Part shown: positions 1 through 7,564 of the stretch, piece after piece
How the letters are laid out: every line of letters begins with the position of its first letter
How positions within the stretch are numbered: the first letter of the stretch is position 1
Source: Acidimicrobiia bacterium
GTDB lineage: Bacteria; Actinomycetota; Acidimicrobiia; Spongiisociales; UBA5794
NCBI GenBank assembly: GCA_030066715.1
Contig: JASJBC010000038.1
Span: 1 to 32,036, forward strand
Direction: 5' to 3'
Length of the DNA: 32,036 nt
Made by a program: the position numbers and the translations under genes
The notes under the pieces: model-generated
Database searches by the model: none
Seen by the model: only the letters and a program-made list of their open reading frames with translations
Told to the model about the DNA's origin: nothing

Positions 1-123
1 ACGGTGCTGGCAACGGCCGAGGTTGACGATTCCCGGCCAACGGTCCTTCAGTCGGAAGGTCCGATTCTCACGGTGTTCTCCGGGAAGCTGAGCACCCTGT
101 TCGATCTGGAGGCGGTTGTATGA
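1..123 (+). CDS. 3' end of an unidentified protein (partial)
   Basis: Frame 1 is open from the window edge to a TGA at 121-123 and gives 40 residues ending in STLFDLEAVV. The stop overlaps the ATG of the next gene (ATGA), the arrangement seen at eight other junctions here, which supports it being a real gene end. The fragment is too short to assign a family. Its position at the head of a glycan cluster suggests a sugar-related enzyme, but nothing in the residues shows that. Confidence 0.6.
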   Translation, partial: TVLATAEVDDSRPTVLQSEGPILTVFSGKLSTLFDLEAVV

Positions 124-1163
124 AGCGGCACGAGTTTGTCTCGGCGGTGATGTACTTCGAGCGCGGGGCGGATCCCGATGATTGCCGTGATCTCGTCAGG
201 TTGATGGCAAGCTTCCTTCGTGAGGGGTTCAACGTCGCCGAGATCGTCGCAGTCGACGACACCGGGCAACGAATTCTGGATGGTTTGGACGTCGATGCCC
301 TCTCGTGCCCGATCCGCATCGTCGAACTGGCGCACCACCACGGCCCCGAAGCGGGAATGGTCGCCGGTCTCGAGCGAGCGGTGGGGGACTGGGTGTTCGA
401 GATCGAGGGATCGACCGGAGGCTTCACCTCGGTAGAGCTATGGGAGATGTTCGAGAAGGCTCTGAGCGGGAAGGACATTGTGGCTCTCATCCCGGCCGCA
501 CCGCCGCGGAGCAGCCGGGTCTTCTACTGGCTGGTCAATCGATACTCCAACCTGGGCCGGGACCTGACCAGCGAACGGGTGCGGCTGGTCTCGCGGAGAG
601 CTCTCAACGCACTGATGACTCTCGGCGAGAGGGTTCGGCATCGCAAGGCGCTGTATGCCCTCACCGGGCTGCCCTTTGCCGGCGTCAGATACAGGACGGA
701 GGTCTCGCTTCCTCGCCGTCGCCTCAACCGGGAGAACATTGGTTTGGCGTTCGATGTCTTGCTCGCCACATCCAATTTCGGCTTGAAGTTGGCCCATCTG
801 CTCAGCCTCTTCTTCTTCCTATTCTCGGCTGGTGCGGGCCTGTATGCGCTGATCGTCAACTTCGTCAAGAACGATGTCATCGAGGGGTGGACCACGCTGA
901 TGATCCTGACCTCCGTAGGGTTCGGCGGGCTCTTCCTCGTGTTGGCAGTTCTCGGCGAGTACGCAGCGAGAATCCTTGCCGAGGTGCGGCGCCGTCCGCT
1001 GTATGCGGCGAGCCGAGATATCCAGCACCTGCCTGCGTCCGGCGAGTTGCTTCCCGAGGTGCAGATGCAGCACAGCGGACGAATGAGCAGCGAGTCAATG
1101 GAGGCGTCGCAGGCCCCCGAGGATCACGTGGCAATCGGCGCAGAGGCATCGGAGCCCGGCTGA
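120..1163 (+). CDS. GT2 (DPM1/GtrB-like) membrane glycosyltransferase, active site degenerate
   Basis: The 347-residue protein has the layout of polyprenyl-phosphate sugar transferases. An N-terminal Rossmann-like domain contains VDDTG (about residues 45-49) and an RLVSRRAL-type segment near 155. Two hydrophobic helices follow at about 220-245 and 260-285, ending in the family's typical GEYAARILAEVRRRPLY. Family members normally carry a DxD metal motif in the segment that reads FEIEGSTGGF here, so catalysis is doubtful. The start is supported by GGAGG at 108-112, 7 nt before the ATG, and the gene overlaps the previous one by 4 bp. A GtrA-like gene follows, the usual partner of GtrB-type enzymes. 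The likely role is loading a sugar on a lipid carrier, or a scaffolding role if inactive. A tail of about 50 residues after the second helix is low complexity. Confidence 0.75.
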   Translation: MKRHEFVSAVMYFERGADPDDCRDLVRLMASFLREGFNVAEIVAVDDTGQRILDGLDVDALSCPIRIVELAHHHGPEAGMVAGLERAVGDWVFEIEGSTGGFTSVELWEMFEKALSGKDIVALIPAAPPRSSRVFYWLVNRYSNLGRDLTSERVRLVSRRALNALMTLGERVRHRKALYALTGLPFAGVRYRTEVSLPRRRLNRENIGLAFDVLLATSNFGLKLAHLLSLFFFLFSAGAGLYALIVNFVKNDVIEGWTTLMILTSVGFGGLFLVLAVLGEYAARILAEVRRRPLYAASRDIQHLPASGELLPEVQMQHSGRMSSESMEASQAPEDHVAIGAEASEPG

Positions 1164-1224
1164 GCATCTATCCCGGTCGTGGGTATGGTTGTCGGATATT
1201 CCAGGTCGTAGTGGAGGACCACCT

Positions 1225-1755
1225 GTGAAGGATTACGTGAGGTCGCTTTTTGTCGACGGAGCCATCAATCAGCTCTTCAAGGTCGGCTTGGTCGGCGTCG
1301 TCAACACTGTTGTGTCGTTTGTGCTCTTCAATGTGTTCCTCACCATCCTGGGCGGAACCAAGACGGTCGACGAGGGCTTCAACTGGGAGCAGTTCTGGTC
1401 TATAGCCATCTCGTTTGCGATCGCCACCCTCGTCTCCTATGTGCTCAATCGCAGGTGGACCTTCGAGCTGACCGAGAAAGGCGACGCGAGGCGTGAGACC
1501 ATGCACTTCTTCGCCATCAACTTCGTAGCTTGGGCCGTGACGCAGGCGTTCGTCGGCGGAGCCGACCTGCTCTGGGGTCCCTTGAGTAGGACCGCACAAA
1601 ACGTCGCCTACCTTGCGGCTGCGGCAGTGATAGTTGTGCCGAAGTTTGCGGGCTACAGAGACATAGTCTTTCGCAAAGCCATTGATGCTCAGGCAGGCAA
1701 CGGCCTCCAGGAGCACCCTGATGAGGATCTGGCACAGCGCAGCCGGGACTCGTAG
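1225..1755 (+). CDS. GtrA-like membrane protein (putative lipid-linked sugar flippase)
   Basis: The 176-residue protein has about four hydrophobic helices and GtrA family landmarks: FKVGLVGVVNTVVSF near the N-terminus, a central SYVLNRRWTF, and a late KFAGYRDIVF resembling the usual KF..R.wvF ending. GtrA proteins are thought to move polyprenyl-phosphate-linked sugars across the membrane, usually beside a GtrB-type GT2 as here. I chose GTG at 1225 because GGAGG at 1213-1217 precedes it by 7 nt. An in-frame TTG at 1189 would add 12 residues but has no ribosome site. About 25 polar residues at the C-terminus extend past the conserved domain. The 61-nt gap from the GT2 gene suggests co-transcription. 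Confidence 0.85.
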   Translation: MKDYVRSLFVDGAINQLFKVGLVGVVNTVVSFVLFNVFLTILGGTKTVDEGFNWEQFWSIAISFAIATLVSYVLNRRWTFELTEKGDARRETMHFFAINFVAWAVTQAFVGGADLLWGPLSRTAQNVAYLAAAAVIVVPKFAGYRDIVFRKAIDAQAGNGLQEHPDEDLAQRSRDS

Positions 1756-1768
1756 CGCCGATCGGCTT

Positions 1769-2464
1769 CTAGAAGGTTCGCTCCACCGATGTGCCCTCCA
1801 ACCGCATCATGCTGCGATGCAGCGCTTCCGCCATCCGGAAGTCCTTCTCCTCGTCGATGTCGACCGACTCGTAGGGATCCATCTCCCACATCATGGTGCG
1901 CGACGTGATCCTGGCGTCCTCCTCGAAGAATGCCTTTCGCTCGAACAGATAGAGGTTTGAGTTCTCCAGGTAGATGGGGTCGAGATCCTGTGTTGGCAGA
2001 AGCTCCTCGGGGTTGTGGTTGAGCGCCTCCCCGGCCTTGTCGTAGAGCCGAGCCTGGATGCGATCCACTGTGAACAGGCTGGTGACGGCGTCGTTGGCGA
2101 AGTACGCATCGACTGCGGCGTCGATCGTGGCAGCAGACAGCAAAGGGTTCGTGCAGTGTGTTTGCCCGAGGTGCTCAACGTGGGGATGGTCGACCAGGAA
2201 GTCCTTGATGAGCCAGTTGACCGAGATTTCGTGACCGAGCAGTTCATCTTTGCGCCTGACGACCGTGACCGTATCGAACCCCGCCGCAGACTCTGCGATG
2301 ACGTCGCTGTCGGTGTCGATGTAGATGCCCCCCACCCGCTCGGCCGCCTCGAGTGTCGCCACAATCGTGTGAAACAGCGGGCGCCCGCCGAAGGGGCGCA
2401 TGTTCTTGCCGGGCACGCGCTCCGACTTGCCCTTCAGTGGGATGAAGATGTCGATCGTCCTCAC
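1769..2464 (-). CDS. NeuA-like cytidylyltransferase (acylneuraminate family)
   Basis: The predicted enzyme couples CTP to an acidic sugar, giving a CMP-sugar. The 231 residues begin with the nucleotide-binding signature IPLKGKSERVPGKN (residues 9-21), closer to NeuA/PseF than to KdsB. Other landmarks are QTHCTNPLL, NHNPEELLPTQDL and a C-terminal SVDIDEEKDF, with the acidic pair expected to bind metal. The GTG start overlaps the stop of the upstream aldolase (GTGA), and GGGAGGAA lies just upstream inside the aldolase gene, so the two are translationally coupled. The exact sugar cannot be read from sequence. Neighbouring aldolase, dehydrogenase and phosphatase genes suggest an ulosonic-type acid. 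The stop lies 13 nt from the convergent GtrA gene. Confidence 0.88.
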   Translation of the reverse strand: MRTIDIFIPLKGKSERVPGKNMRPFGGRPLFHTIVATLEAAERVGGIYIDTDSDVIAESAAGFDTVTVVRRKDELLGHEISVNWLIKDFLVDHPHVEHLGQTHCTNPLLSAATIDAAVDAYFANDAVTSLFTVDRIQARLYDKAGEALNHNPEELLPTQDLDPIYLENSNLYLFERKAFFEEDARITSRTMMWEMDPYESVDIDEEKDFRMAEALHRSMMRLEGTSVERTF

Positions 2465-3237
2465 GCTGTTCCTCCCCGAAGTCTGCCGATGTCGTTGTCG
2501 ACCTTCCTCATGTGATGGGCAAAGAAGAGCATGTCGGACGCATAGGCGATGAACCTGTACCCGTCGTCGATCATTCTCTCGAGACGCTCCGGTTCGGGCT
2601 CGACCACGTGGACACCGGCGAGCACCTTGGGTCGTTTCACGATGGCGGCGACTCTGTCCATCGCAGCAACGACGTCCGGGTGATCGAACTCTCCGGGATG
2701 ACCCAACGAAGCCGACAGGTCGTAGGGACCGATGAAGAACCCATCGACACCGGGGACGGCCAGGATCTCCTCGAGATGATCGACACCGTCTATGTGCTCG
2801 ACCTGCATGATGCAGACCAGTTCGCGTCCCATCCGCTCGAGATAGTCGGGGAAGCCGACTCCGTACTCCTGCGCCCTGGCCAAGCCGACGCCCCGCGTGC
2901 CCTGCGGTGGGTAGGTGGCCGCGGCGACGATCTCGGCGGCTTGCTCCGGTGTGTTGACCATAGGGGCGATGATCCCGGTGGCTCCGGCATCGAGCACCCG
3001 CTTGATCTGGGCAGGATCGTGAGAGCTCAGCCGCACCAGGACGGGGCATCCGGCCAGATCGGCGATGCGGATTACCCGGCCGGCTTGGTCGATGCCGATC
3101 GTCGTGTGCTCCAAGTCGATGCACAACCAGTCAAACGGCCCCGTGGCCAGCATCTCCGTCAGCGCCTCGTCGCCGAGTTGGATCCATGATCCGATCGTCG
3201 GCTCACCGGTTTCGATAAGGTCTCTGAGCGTCGCCAT
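2461..3237 (-). CDS. HpcH/HpaI family class II pyruvate aldolase
   Basis: Family members reversibly join pyruvate to an aldehyde to give a 2-keto-3-deoxy or 4-hydroxy-2-oxo acid, using a divalent metal. The 258-residue length is normal. Visible signatures are DLEH (41-44, catalytic His region), VRL with Arg69, LDAGATGIIAPMVNT (82-96), the YPPQGTRG loop (109-116), the metal ligand Glu147 in QVEH, and FIGPYDLS with Asp173. The ATG at 3237 is preceded by GAGGAAA about 8-10 nt upstream. It is the first gene of a minus-strand pair with the cytidylyltransferase, divergent from the dehydrogenase gene. Catabolic HpcH enzymes sit in aromatic or glucarate operons. The partners here point to synthesis of a nucleotide-activated keto-deoxy acid instead, which is inference. 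Confidence 0.9.
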   Translation of the reverse strand: MATLRDLIETGEPTIGSWIQLGDEALTEMLATGPFDWLCIDLEHTTIGIDQAGRVIRIADLAGCPVLVRLSSHDPAQIKRVLDAGATGIIAPMVNTPEQAAEIVAAATYPPQGTRGVGLARAQEYGVGFPDYLERMGRELVCIMQVEHIDGVDHLEEILAVPGVDGFFIGPYDLSASLGHPGEFDHPDVVAAMDRVAAIVKRPKVLAGVHVVEPEPERLERMIDDGYRFIAYASDMLFFAHHMRKVDNDIGRLRGGTA

Positions 3238-3262
3238 CAGGCTCGTTTCCTCGGTGTGACAA

Positions 3263-3280
3263 CCGGTCTGAGGAGACCGG
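3263..3280. promoter_or_regulatory. Perfect dyad CCGGTCT-N4-AGACCGG between divergent genes (candidate operator)
   Basis: Two 7-bp arms are separated by GAGG. The dyad lies between the aldolase gene and the dehydrogenase gene, at the -35 position of the putative plus-strand promoter whose -10 is TAGCCT at 3293-3298. For the minus-strand gene it would fall in the 5' leader as a short hairpin. It could be an operator for a dimeric repressor or a leader hairpin; the sequence alone does not decide. Confidence 0.45.
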
Positions 3281-3292
3281 GCCACCGTAGGG

Positions 3293-3298
3293 TAGCCT
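3293..3298 (+). promoter_or_regulatory. Putative -10 element (TAGCCT) for the dehydrogenase-HAD-GT operon
   Basis: TAGCCT fits the actinobacterial TAnnnT -10 pattern. It stands 39 nt before the ATG at 3338, leaving a leader that contains AAAGG at 3326-3330 as ribosome site. Overlapping TACCCT on the minus strand could serve the divergent aldolase gene. No clear -35 hexamer is visible. Confidence 0.35.
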
Positions 3299-3337
3299 AT
3301 TGCAATACCTGCTCTCCTTCCGCCGAAAGGACCCGCG

Positions 3338-4267
3338 ATGGGACAGCGCGCAGTCGCGATCACTACCTCCAACTTCAACATGGACGCCCCTCTGCTCGAT
3401 GAGTTTCGAGCCGGGGGATGGGAGATCGTGAGGAGCCAATACGGGCGCAAGTTGACCGAGCAGGAAGTCACCGAACTGCTCGCCGACGGTGGCGTGATCG
3501 GCATGGTGGCCGGCGTGGAGCCGTTGACGAGGGCAGTGTTTGCGGCGAACCCGCAGCTGAAGGTCATCTCGCGATGTGGCACCGGCTTTGACTCCGTGGA
3601 TCGTGATGCCGCCGCTGAGCACGGGATCACTTGTGTCAACACGCCGAATGCGCCGGCCGCGGCGGTGTCGGAGATGACTATCGGGATGATGATGGCAGCG
3701 CTGCGGCGCATCCCGGAGACCGATCGTGCGATCCGTGGCGGCACCTGGAAGGCATTGATGGGCTCGCTGCTGGCCAAGCGACACGTCGGCATCGTGGGGT
3801 TGGGACGTGTCGGCCGGCGGGTTGCCGATTTGGTGTCGGCTTTTGGCGCCGACGTCACCTACTACGACCCACACGTGGCGACGGCCGAATACGACCGCGC
3901 TTCGTCGGTGACCGAACTGGCGGAGCGTGTCGATCTGCTCACCATCCACATCCCTCTGGCGGCCGACACCCGCAACCTCATCAGCGCAGATGTCATCAAC
4001 GCGCTGCCTGCCGGCTCCATCGTCGTCAACGCCGCGCGCGGCGGGGTGCTCGATGAGGAAGCTCTCGCCGCTGCTCTCGAGTCGGGACGGCTCGATGCGG
4101 CCGCCATGGACGTCTTCGCCGAAGAGCCCTATGCGGGCCCGCTGTGCGGCGTCGAGAACGTCGTGCTCACCGCTCACATGGGCTCGTATGCCAAAGAGGC
4201 GAGACAGCTGATGGAGAACGAGGCACTACAGAACCTGCTCAACGCCCTCCAGGAGTTGGACGTATGA
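3338..4267 (+). CDS. D-2-hydroxyacid dehydrogenase (SerA/phosphoglycerate dehydrogenase-like)
   Basis: An NAD(H)-dependent enzyme predicted to interconvert a 2-keto acid and a D-2-hydroxy acid. The 309 residues show the dinucleotide motif GIVGLGRVG (151-159), an acidic residue (Asp177) suggesting NAD preference, and the catalytic triad Arg234 (NAARGG), Glu263 (FAEEP) and His280 (LTAHMGS). It has no C-terminal ACT or other regulatory domain, so it is a short-form enzyme unlike feedback-regulated SerA. AAAGG lies 7 nt before the ATG. It overlaps the HAD gene by 4 bp. Placed beside an aldolase and a cytidylyltransferase it may oxidise or reduce an intermediate of an acid-sugar route. A serine-biosynthesis role is less likely because no serC or serB neighbours are visible. 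Confidence 0.88.
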   Translation: MGQRAVAITTSNFNMDAPLLDEFRAGGWEIVRSQYGRKLTEQEVTELLADGGVIGMVAGVEPLTRAVFAANPQLKVISRCGTGFDSVDRDAAAEHGITCVNTPNAPAAAVSEMTIGMMMAALRRIPETDRAIRGGTWKALMGSLLAKRHVGIVGLGRVGRRVADLVSAFGADVTYYDPHVATAEYDRASSVTELAERVDLLTIHIPLAADTRNLISADVINALPAGSIVVNAARGGVLDEEALAAALESGRLDAAAMDVFAEEPYAGPLCGVENVVLTAHMGSYAKEARQLMENEALQNLLNALQELDV

Positions 4268-4944
4268 CCGACCTGGCTGATGTCGTCGATCTGATCGTCT
4301 TTGACTTCGACGGGACGATCTGTGAGTCGGCTGACGTCAAGACGGAGGCCTTCTACGAGCTCTATCTCGACGAGCATGGCGAGGAGTTTGCTACGCAGGT
4401 CCGCGACTACCACCTGGTGCACGCAGGCGTCTCTCGCTACGACAAGATCAGGTACTACGAGGAGGAGTTGCTCGGTCGAGAGTGCACTGAGGAGCGGATG
4501 AGCGAGGTGGCAGATCGATTCGGCGGCATCGTGCGGGACAGGGTCATCGCCTCGCCGCTCGTGCCCGGTGTTGCCGCATTCTTCTCCCGGTATCGCAACG
4601 CAGTTCCGATGCTGGTCGCTTCTGCGACGCCGACCGCAGAGCTGCGTCAGATCATTGCTGCGCGCGATATGACCTCCTGGTTCGACGCAGTCGAGGGCAG
4701 CCCGGCGCTCAAGGGTGACATCATCAAGCAGTTCCTGGCCGAACGGGGTGCCCTCCCCCAGCGGGCGGTCATGGTGGGGGACCAATTCTCCGACCTCGAC
4801 GCCGCTGTCGCCGCAGGTGTGCATTTTGTCGCCTATCGGCCACCGCATGAGGAGCGGCTGTTTGACGGAGAAGTGCTAGTGGTCGGGCACTTCGACGAGC
4901 TCGCCGACGCAATCGCGACGTTGGCAGGTGGAGGCCTGTCGTGA
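4264..4944 (+). CDS. HAD-superfamily phosphatase (phosphoglycolate phosphatase-like)
   Basis: The 226-residue protein has all four HAD motifs: FDFDGT with nucleophile Asp14 and general acid Asp16, the motif II serine in VASATPT, the lysine in ALKGD, and GDQFSDLD with the metal-binding acidic residues. An alpha-helical cap fits between motifs I and II, as in subfamily I phosphatases. AGGAG at 4251-4255 lies 8 nt before the ATG, and both ends overlap neighbouring genes by 4 bp. By analogy with KdsC-like steps it could remove phosphate from an acid-sugar intermediate before CMP activation. The substrate is unknown, and a phosphosugar mutase role is possible. Confidence 0.88.
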   Translation: MTDLADVVDLIVFDFDGTICESADVKTEAFYELYLDEHGEEFATQVRDYHLVHAGVSRYDKIRYYEEELLGRECTEERMSEVADRFGGIVRDRVIASPLVPGVAAFFSRYRNAVPMLVASATPTAELRQIIAARDMTSWFDAVEGSPALKGDIIKQFLAERGALPQRAVMVGDQFSDLDAAVAAGVHFVAYRPPHEERLFDGEVLVVGHFDELADAIATLAGGGLS

Positions 4945-6275
4945 AACTCAAAGGGCTGCTCGGCTACCTCGTCGGCTGGCGTCTTGCAGTCGTCGGTGCC
5001 GGTCTTCTCGTGGCTTGGATCGTGGTCGTGGTCGGCTTTGACGTCACTTTGGCCGACTCATTGCTGATGGTCGTTGTTGCCGTGATGTTGCTTGGGCCCG
5101 TGCTGCTGCTTCTGGCGCGGCAGGGCACTCTGGCCGACGAGCGCTACGAGCGGCTGACGGCCCGGGTGGAGAGAATCGACGGCGTGCTCGGGTCGGGGGC
5201 CGGGTCGTTGCGGGATGTCGCAGCTCGTCTCGACAAGGTCGACGAGGTGCTCGCGGACTCGGTGCGCAAACCGCTCGACCCGACGGCTCTGCCCTGGCCG
5301 ACACCGGTGGGGAAGTCGGCTCCAATCCTGCTGTTGCCCAGCGCTGCGTATCACCTGGGCGAGATCATGCCTTTGCACGATGCGCTCAACCGCCGCGGCT
5401 ACGAGACGATGGTCGCCGTCGGCGATGCCCATTGGCCGCGTATCGCCACGGGACTGAGCTGGTACGACACGCCCGTGTTTCGGCTCCCCGATCCAGAGCT
5501 GGCCGCCTCCGGGCTCCGCGCCGTGGTCTCCATGAAGGACTGGGCCGGCTACGGCGAAGTGGTCGCAGCCGCGAAAGAGGCGGGTGTCCCGACGTTTGCG
5601 AAGGTAGAGGGCGCCCAGGACTTCAGTGACGCCGACACCCCGTACGAACGGGCGGCATACAGGCTTGCGGATCACATCCTTTGCCAGGGCAAGAACGACT
5701 TCGATGCCCTCGACGGCAGCCGGTACATCGTCGGCAGCAGCCGTCTCGAGCGCCTCTTCCATGCGCCCGTTCTCCCCCAAGACGGCGACCACGTCGTGAT
5801 CAACCTGAACTTCACCTACGGCGTCTTGGAGGAGGAGAGAGCAGCTTGGATCGAAAGCGCAGTCGCCGCCTGCGAGCAGCTCGGGCTGCCCTACACGGTG
5901 GCGCTCCACCCGGCAGAGCGGCGTACCCGCAGCGTGCCCCATGCGAGCACGATTCCGATATCGAGACTGTTGCTGCGGGCGACAACTCTGGTGAGCCGCT
6001 TCTCAACGGTGCCTTTCGAGGCGATGGCACGCGGGATTCCTTTTGTGTATCACAATCCGCACGGAGAGAGGGTTGCGACGTTTGCGCACGGTGGGGATGC
6101 TTTTCGGAGAACCAACGACACTGTGGAGCTGGCGGCCGCGCTCGAGGAAGCGCGCGGGTGGAGGGACGACTACCGGGACCGTTGCTCTGTGTTCTTCTCC
6201 CGCCAGGTGGACGTCGATCCGGAGGTGTCCTCCGAGGATCGTGCGGCAGATCTGATATACGGGATGCTGGGTTAG
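4941..6275 (+). CDS. Membrane-anchored GT-B-like glycosyltransferase or glycerophosphotransferase-like protein
   Basis: The 444-residue protein starts with two hydrophobic helices (about 13-35 and 38-60), then a charged, probably coiled-coil segment (about 65-110). The soluble domain has GT-B features: an N-terminal half with LLPSAAYHLGEIMPLHDALNRRGYE and a C-terminal half with VINLNFTYGV, TVALHPAE, and STVPFEAMARGIPFVYHNPHGE, which resembles the donor-site region of CDP-glycerol or capsule-type transferases. GTG at 4941 has GGAGG 6 nt upstream and overlaps the HAD stop. As last gene of the operon it is the natural candidate to transfer the sugar made by its neighbours. I could not fix the family, so donor and acceptor are unknown. 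Confidence 0.65.
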   Translation: MKLKGLLGYLVGWRLAVVGAGLLVAWIVVVVGFDVTLADSLLMVVVAVMLLGPVLLLLARQGTLADERYERLTARVERIDGVLGSGAGSLRDVAARLDKVDEVLADSVRKPLDPTALPWPTPVGKSAPILLLPSAAYHLGEIMPLHDALNRRGYETMVAVGDAHWPRIATGLSWYDTPVFRLPDPELAASGLRAVVSMKDWAGYGEVVAAAKEAGVPTFAKVEGAQDFSDADTPYERAAYRLADHILCQGKNDFDALDGSRYIVGSSRLERLFHAPVLPQDGDHVVINLNFTYGVLEEERAAWIESAVAACEQLGLPYTVALHPAERRTRSVPHASTIPISRLLLRATTLVSRFSTVPFEAMARGIPFVYHNPHGERVATFAHGGDAFRRTNDTVELAAALEEARGWRDDYRDRCSVFFSRQVDVDPEVSSEDRAADLIYGMLG

Positions 6276-6298
6276 GACGCAAAGCTCCGGAACACATC

Positions 6299-6304
6299 TA
6301 GCAT
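6299..6304 (+). promoter_or_regulatory. Putative -10 element (TAGCAT) for the first DUF3048 gene
   Basis: TAGCAT fits TAnnnT and lies 30 nt before the chosen GTG at 6335. The short leader holds AGGAG at 6323-6327. This separates the DUF3048 gene from the preceding operon, which ends at 6275. Confidence 0.3.
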
Positions 6305-6334
6305 CCGTGGTTCCGTGATGTGAGGAGTGGAGAA

Positions 6335-7516
6335 GTGGTCGACGAGCAATCGCCATCCGGTGGGTCCGGATTCAGTGGCCTGATCGAGACGGTCAAGAAA
6401 CGCCCCGTGTTGTTCGGTGGCTTGGGTGTGCTCGTGCTGGCGGCCATCGTGGCGATAGTCGTGGTGGCCATGGGTGGGGGTAGTGACGATGAGCCTGGGG
6501 ATGATGTTGCTGCGGACGCTACGACATCGACAACCGCCGGGGCGCCGGCGGTGGCTCCTCCCACCGGTGGGGCGACCGCGCAGGACACGCTCCCCGGCGA
6601 CGATGACACCCCGGCCCCTGCCCTCGAGGTCGATCGCAATCCGCTCACCGGTGCGCCGCTGAGCGCAGCCAGCGCCGACCGCGTTGTCGCCGTCAAGGTC
6701 GACAACGCTCCGGAGGCGGGACCCGCGATCGGGATCCAGGATGCGGAGCTGATCATCGAGGCCCCCGTCGAGGGCGGTCTCACCCGTCTCACTGCGATGT
6801 TCTTCGAGAACGAGCCGACCGTCATCGGGCCGATCCGCTCCGTACGCCCCATCGATGCCGATCTTCTCTCCCCGTGGCGTCCCTTCCTGGTGACAACCGG
6901 CGGACAGAGCTTCGTATACCGGGAGATCCTCGCCGCCGGTGTGGAGATTCTCGATGAAGGCACCGACGGCTTGTTCCAGCAGATAGAACGGCGCCAGCCG
7001 TATCACCTGGTGGCGACGATCCCGCTGATCGAGGCAGAAGCCGGCCAGGGTGCGCCCCCGGTAGCGGCCCTGCCGTTCGGCGACGAGGAGCTTGGCGGCA
7101 CTGCGGCTGCTTCGGTGGCCATCCCGTTCTCCGGCGTGGCCGACGTCGTATGGGAATACGACTCGGCCACCGACCAATACGCTCGCATCGTGAACGGCGA
7201 GCCGTATCAGATCTTCCCCGAATACGACGCCGAGCTCACTGACTTCGGCACCGATACGGTGATCGTCATGAAGGCGGCGCAGCGTTCGGCCGGCTACACC
7301 GATGCAGCGGGAATGGACGTACCCACGTTTGACGTAATCGGGTTCGGCGACGTCCTCGTGTTCCACGGTGGAGAGGTCCGCACCGGGCAGTGGTTGCGGG
7401 CTGCCCAATCCGATGGCTGGTTCTTTCTCGACGACTCCGGGGCGCAGTTCACGATCCCGATCGGGTCCGTGTGGCTCGAAATAGTGCCTCGCTTCGTCGA
7501 TGTCACGGTGAGATAG
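6335..7516 (+). CDS. DUF3048 domain protein, single N-terminal membrane anchor
   Basis: The 393-residue protein has a cytoplasmic N-terminus of about 25 residues, one membrane helix (about 26-50, PVLFGGLGVLVLAAIVAIVVVAMGG), a Thr/Ala/Pro/Asp-rich linker to about 105, then a DUF3048 (YerB-like) domain. Its landmarks are NPLTGAPLS, RVVAVKVDN, VEGGLTRL and IGPIRSVRPID, with a C-terminal sheet ending VWLEIVPR. The domain's function is unsettled; it is extracytoplasmic in Gram-positives. GTG at 6335 was chosen because AGGAG at 6323-6327 is 7 nt upstream. GTG at 6320 would add five residues without a ribosome site. A second DUF3048 gene, a lipoprotein, lies at 29409-30521. Confidence 0.88.
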   Translation: MVDEQSPSGGSGFSGLIETVKKRPVLFGGLGVLVLAAIVAIVVVAMGGGSDDEPGDDVAADATTSTTAGAPAVAPPTGGATAQDTLPGDDDTPAPALEVDRNPLTGAPLSAASADRVVAVKVDNAPEAGPAIGIQDAELIIEAPVEGGLTRLTAMFFENEPTVIGPIRSVRPIDADLLSPWRPFLVTTGGQSFVYREILAAGVEILDEGTDGLFQQIERRQPYHLVATIPLIEAEAGQGAPPVAALPFGDEELGGTAAASVAIPFSGVADVVWEYDSATDQYARIVNGEPYQIFPEYDAELTDFGTDTVIVMKAAQRSAGYTDAAGMDVPTFDVIGFGDVLVFHGGEVRTGQWLRAAQSDGWFFLDDSGAQFTIPIGSVWLEIVPRFVDVTVR

Positions 7517-7530
7517 CCCCCGGCCCGGTT

Positions 7531-7557
7531 TAAGGTTTTTCGTGCTGTTGCCGATAA
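7531..7557 (+). promoter_or_regulatory. Sigma-28 (FliA/WhiG-type) promoter
   Basis: TAAGGTTT at 7531-7538, an 11-nt spacer, and GCCGATAA at 7550-7557 match the classic sigma-28 promoter (TAAAGTTT-N11-GCCGATAA) at 15 of 16 positions with exact spacing. Transcription would begin near 7564, where the first leader hairpin starts. It should drive the M23 peptidase gene and possibly the convergent side only up to 8782. I saw no second copy in the window. Confidence 0.72.
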
Positions 7558-7564
7558 ACGCGGT

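Noticed and set aside
6281-6318. Weak inverted repeats between the GT-B-like gene and the first DUF3048 gene
   Set aside because: Stems are 5-7 bp with long loops and no T-tract, not enough to call a terminator.
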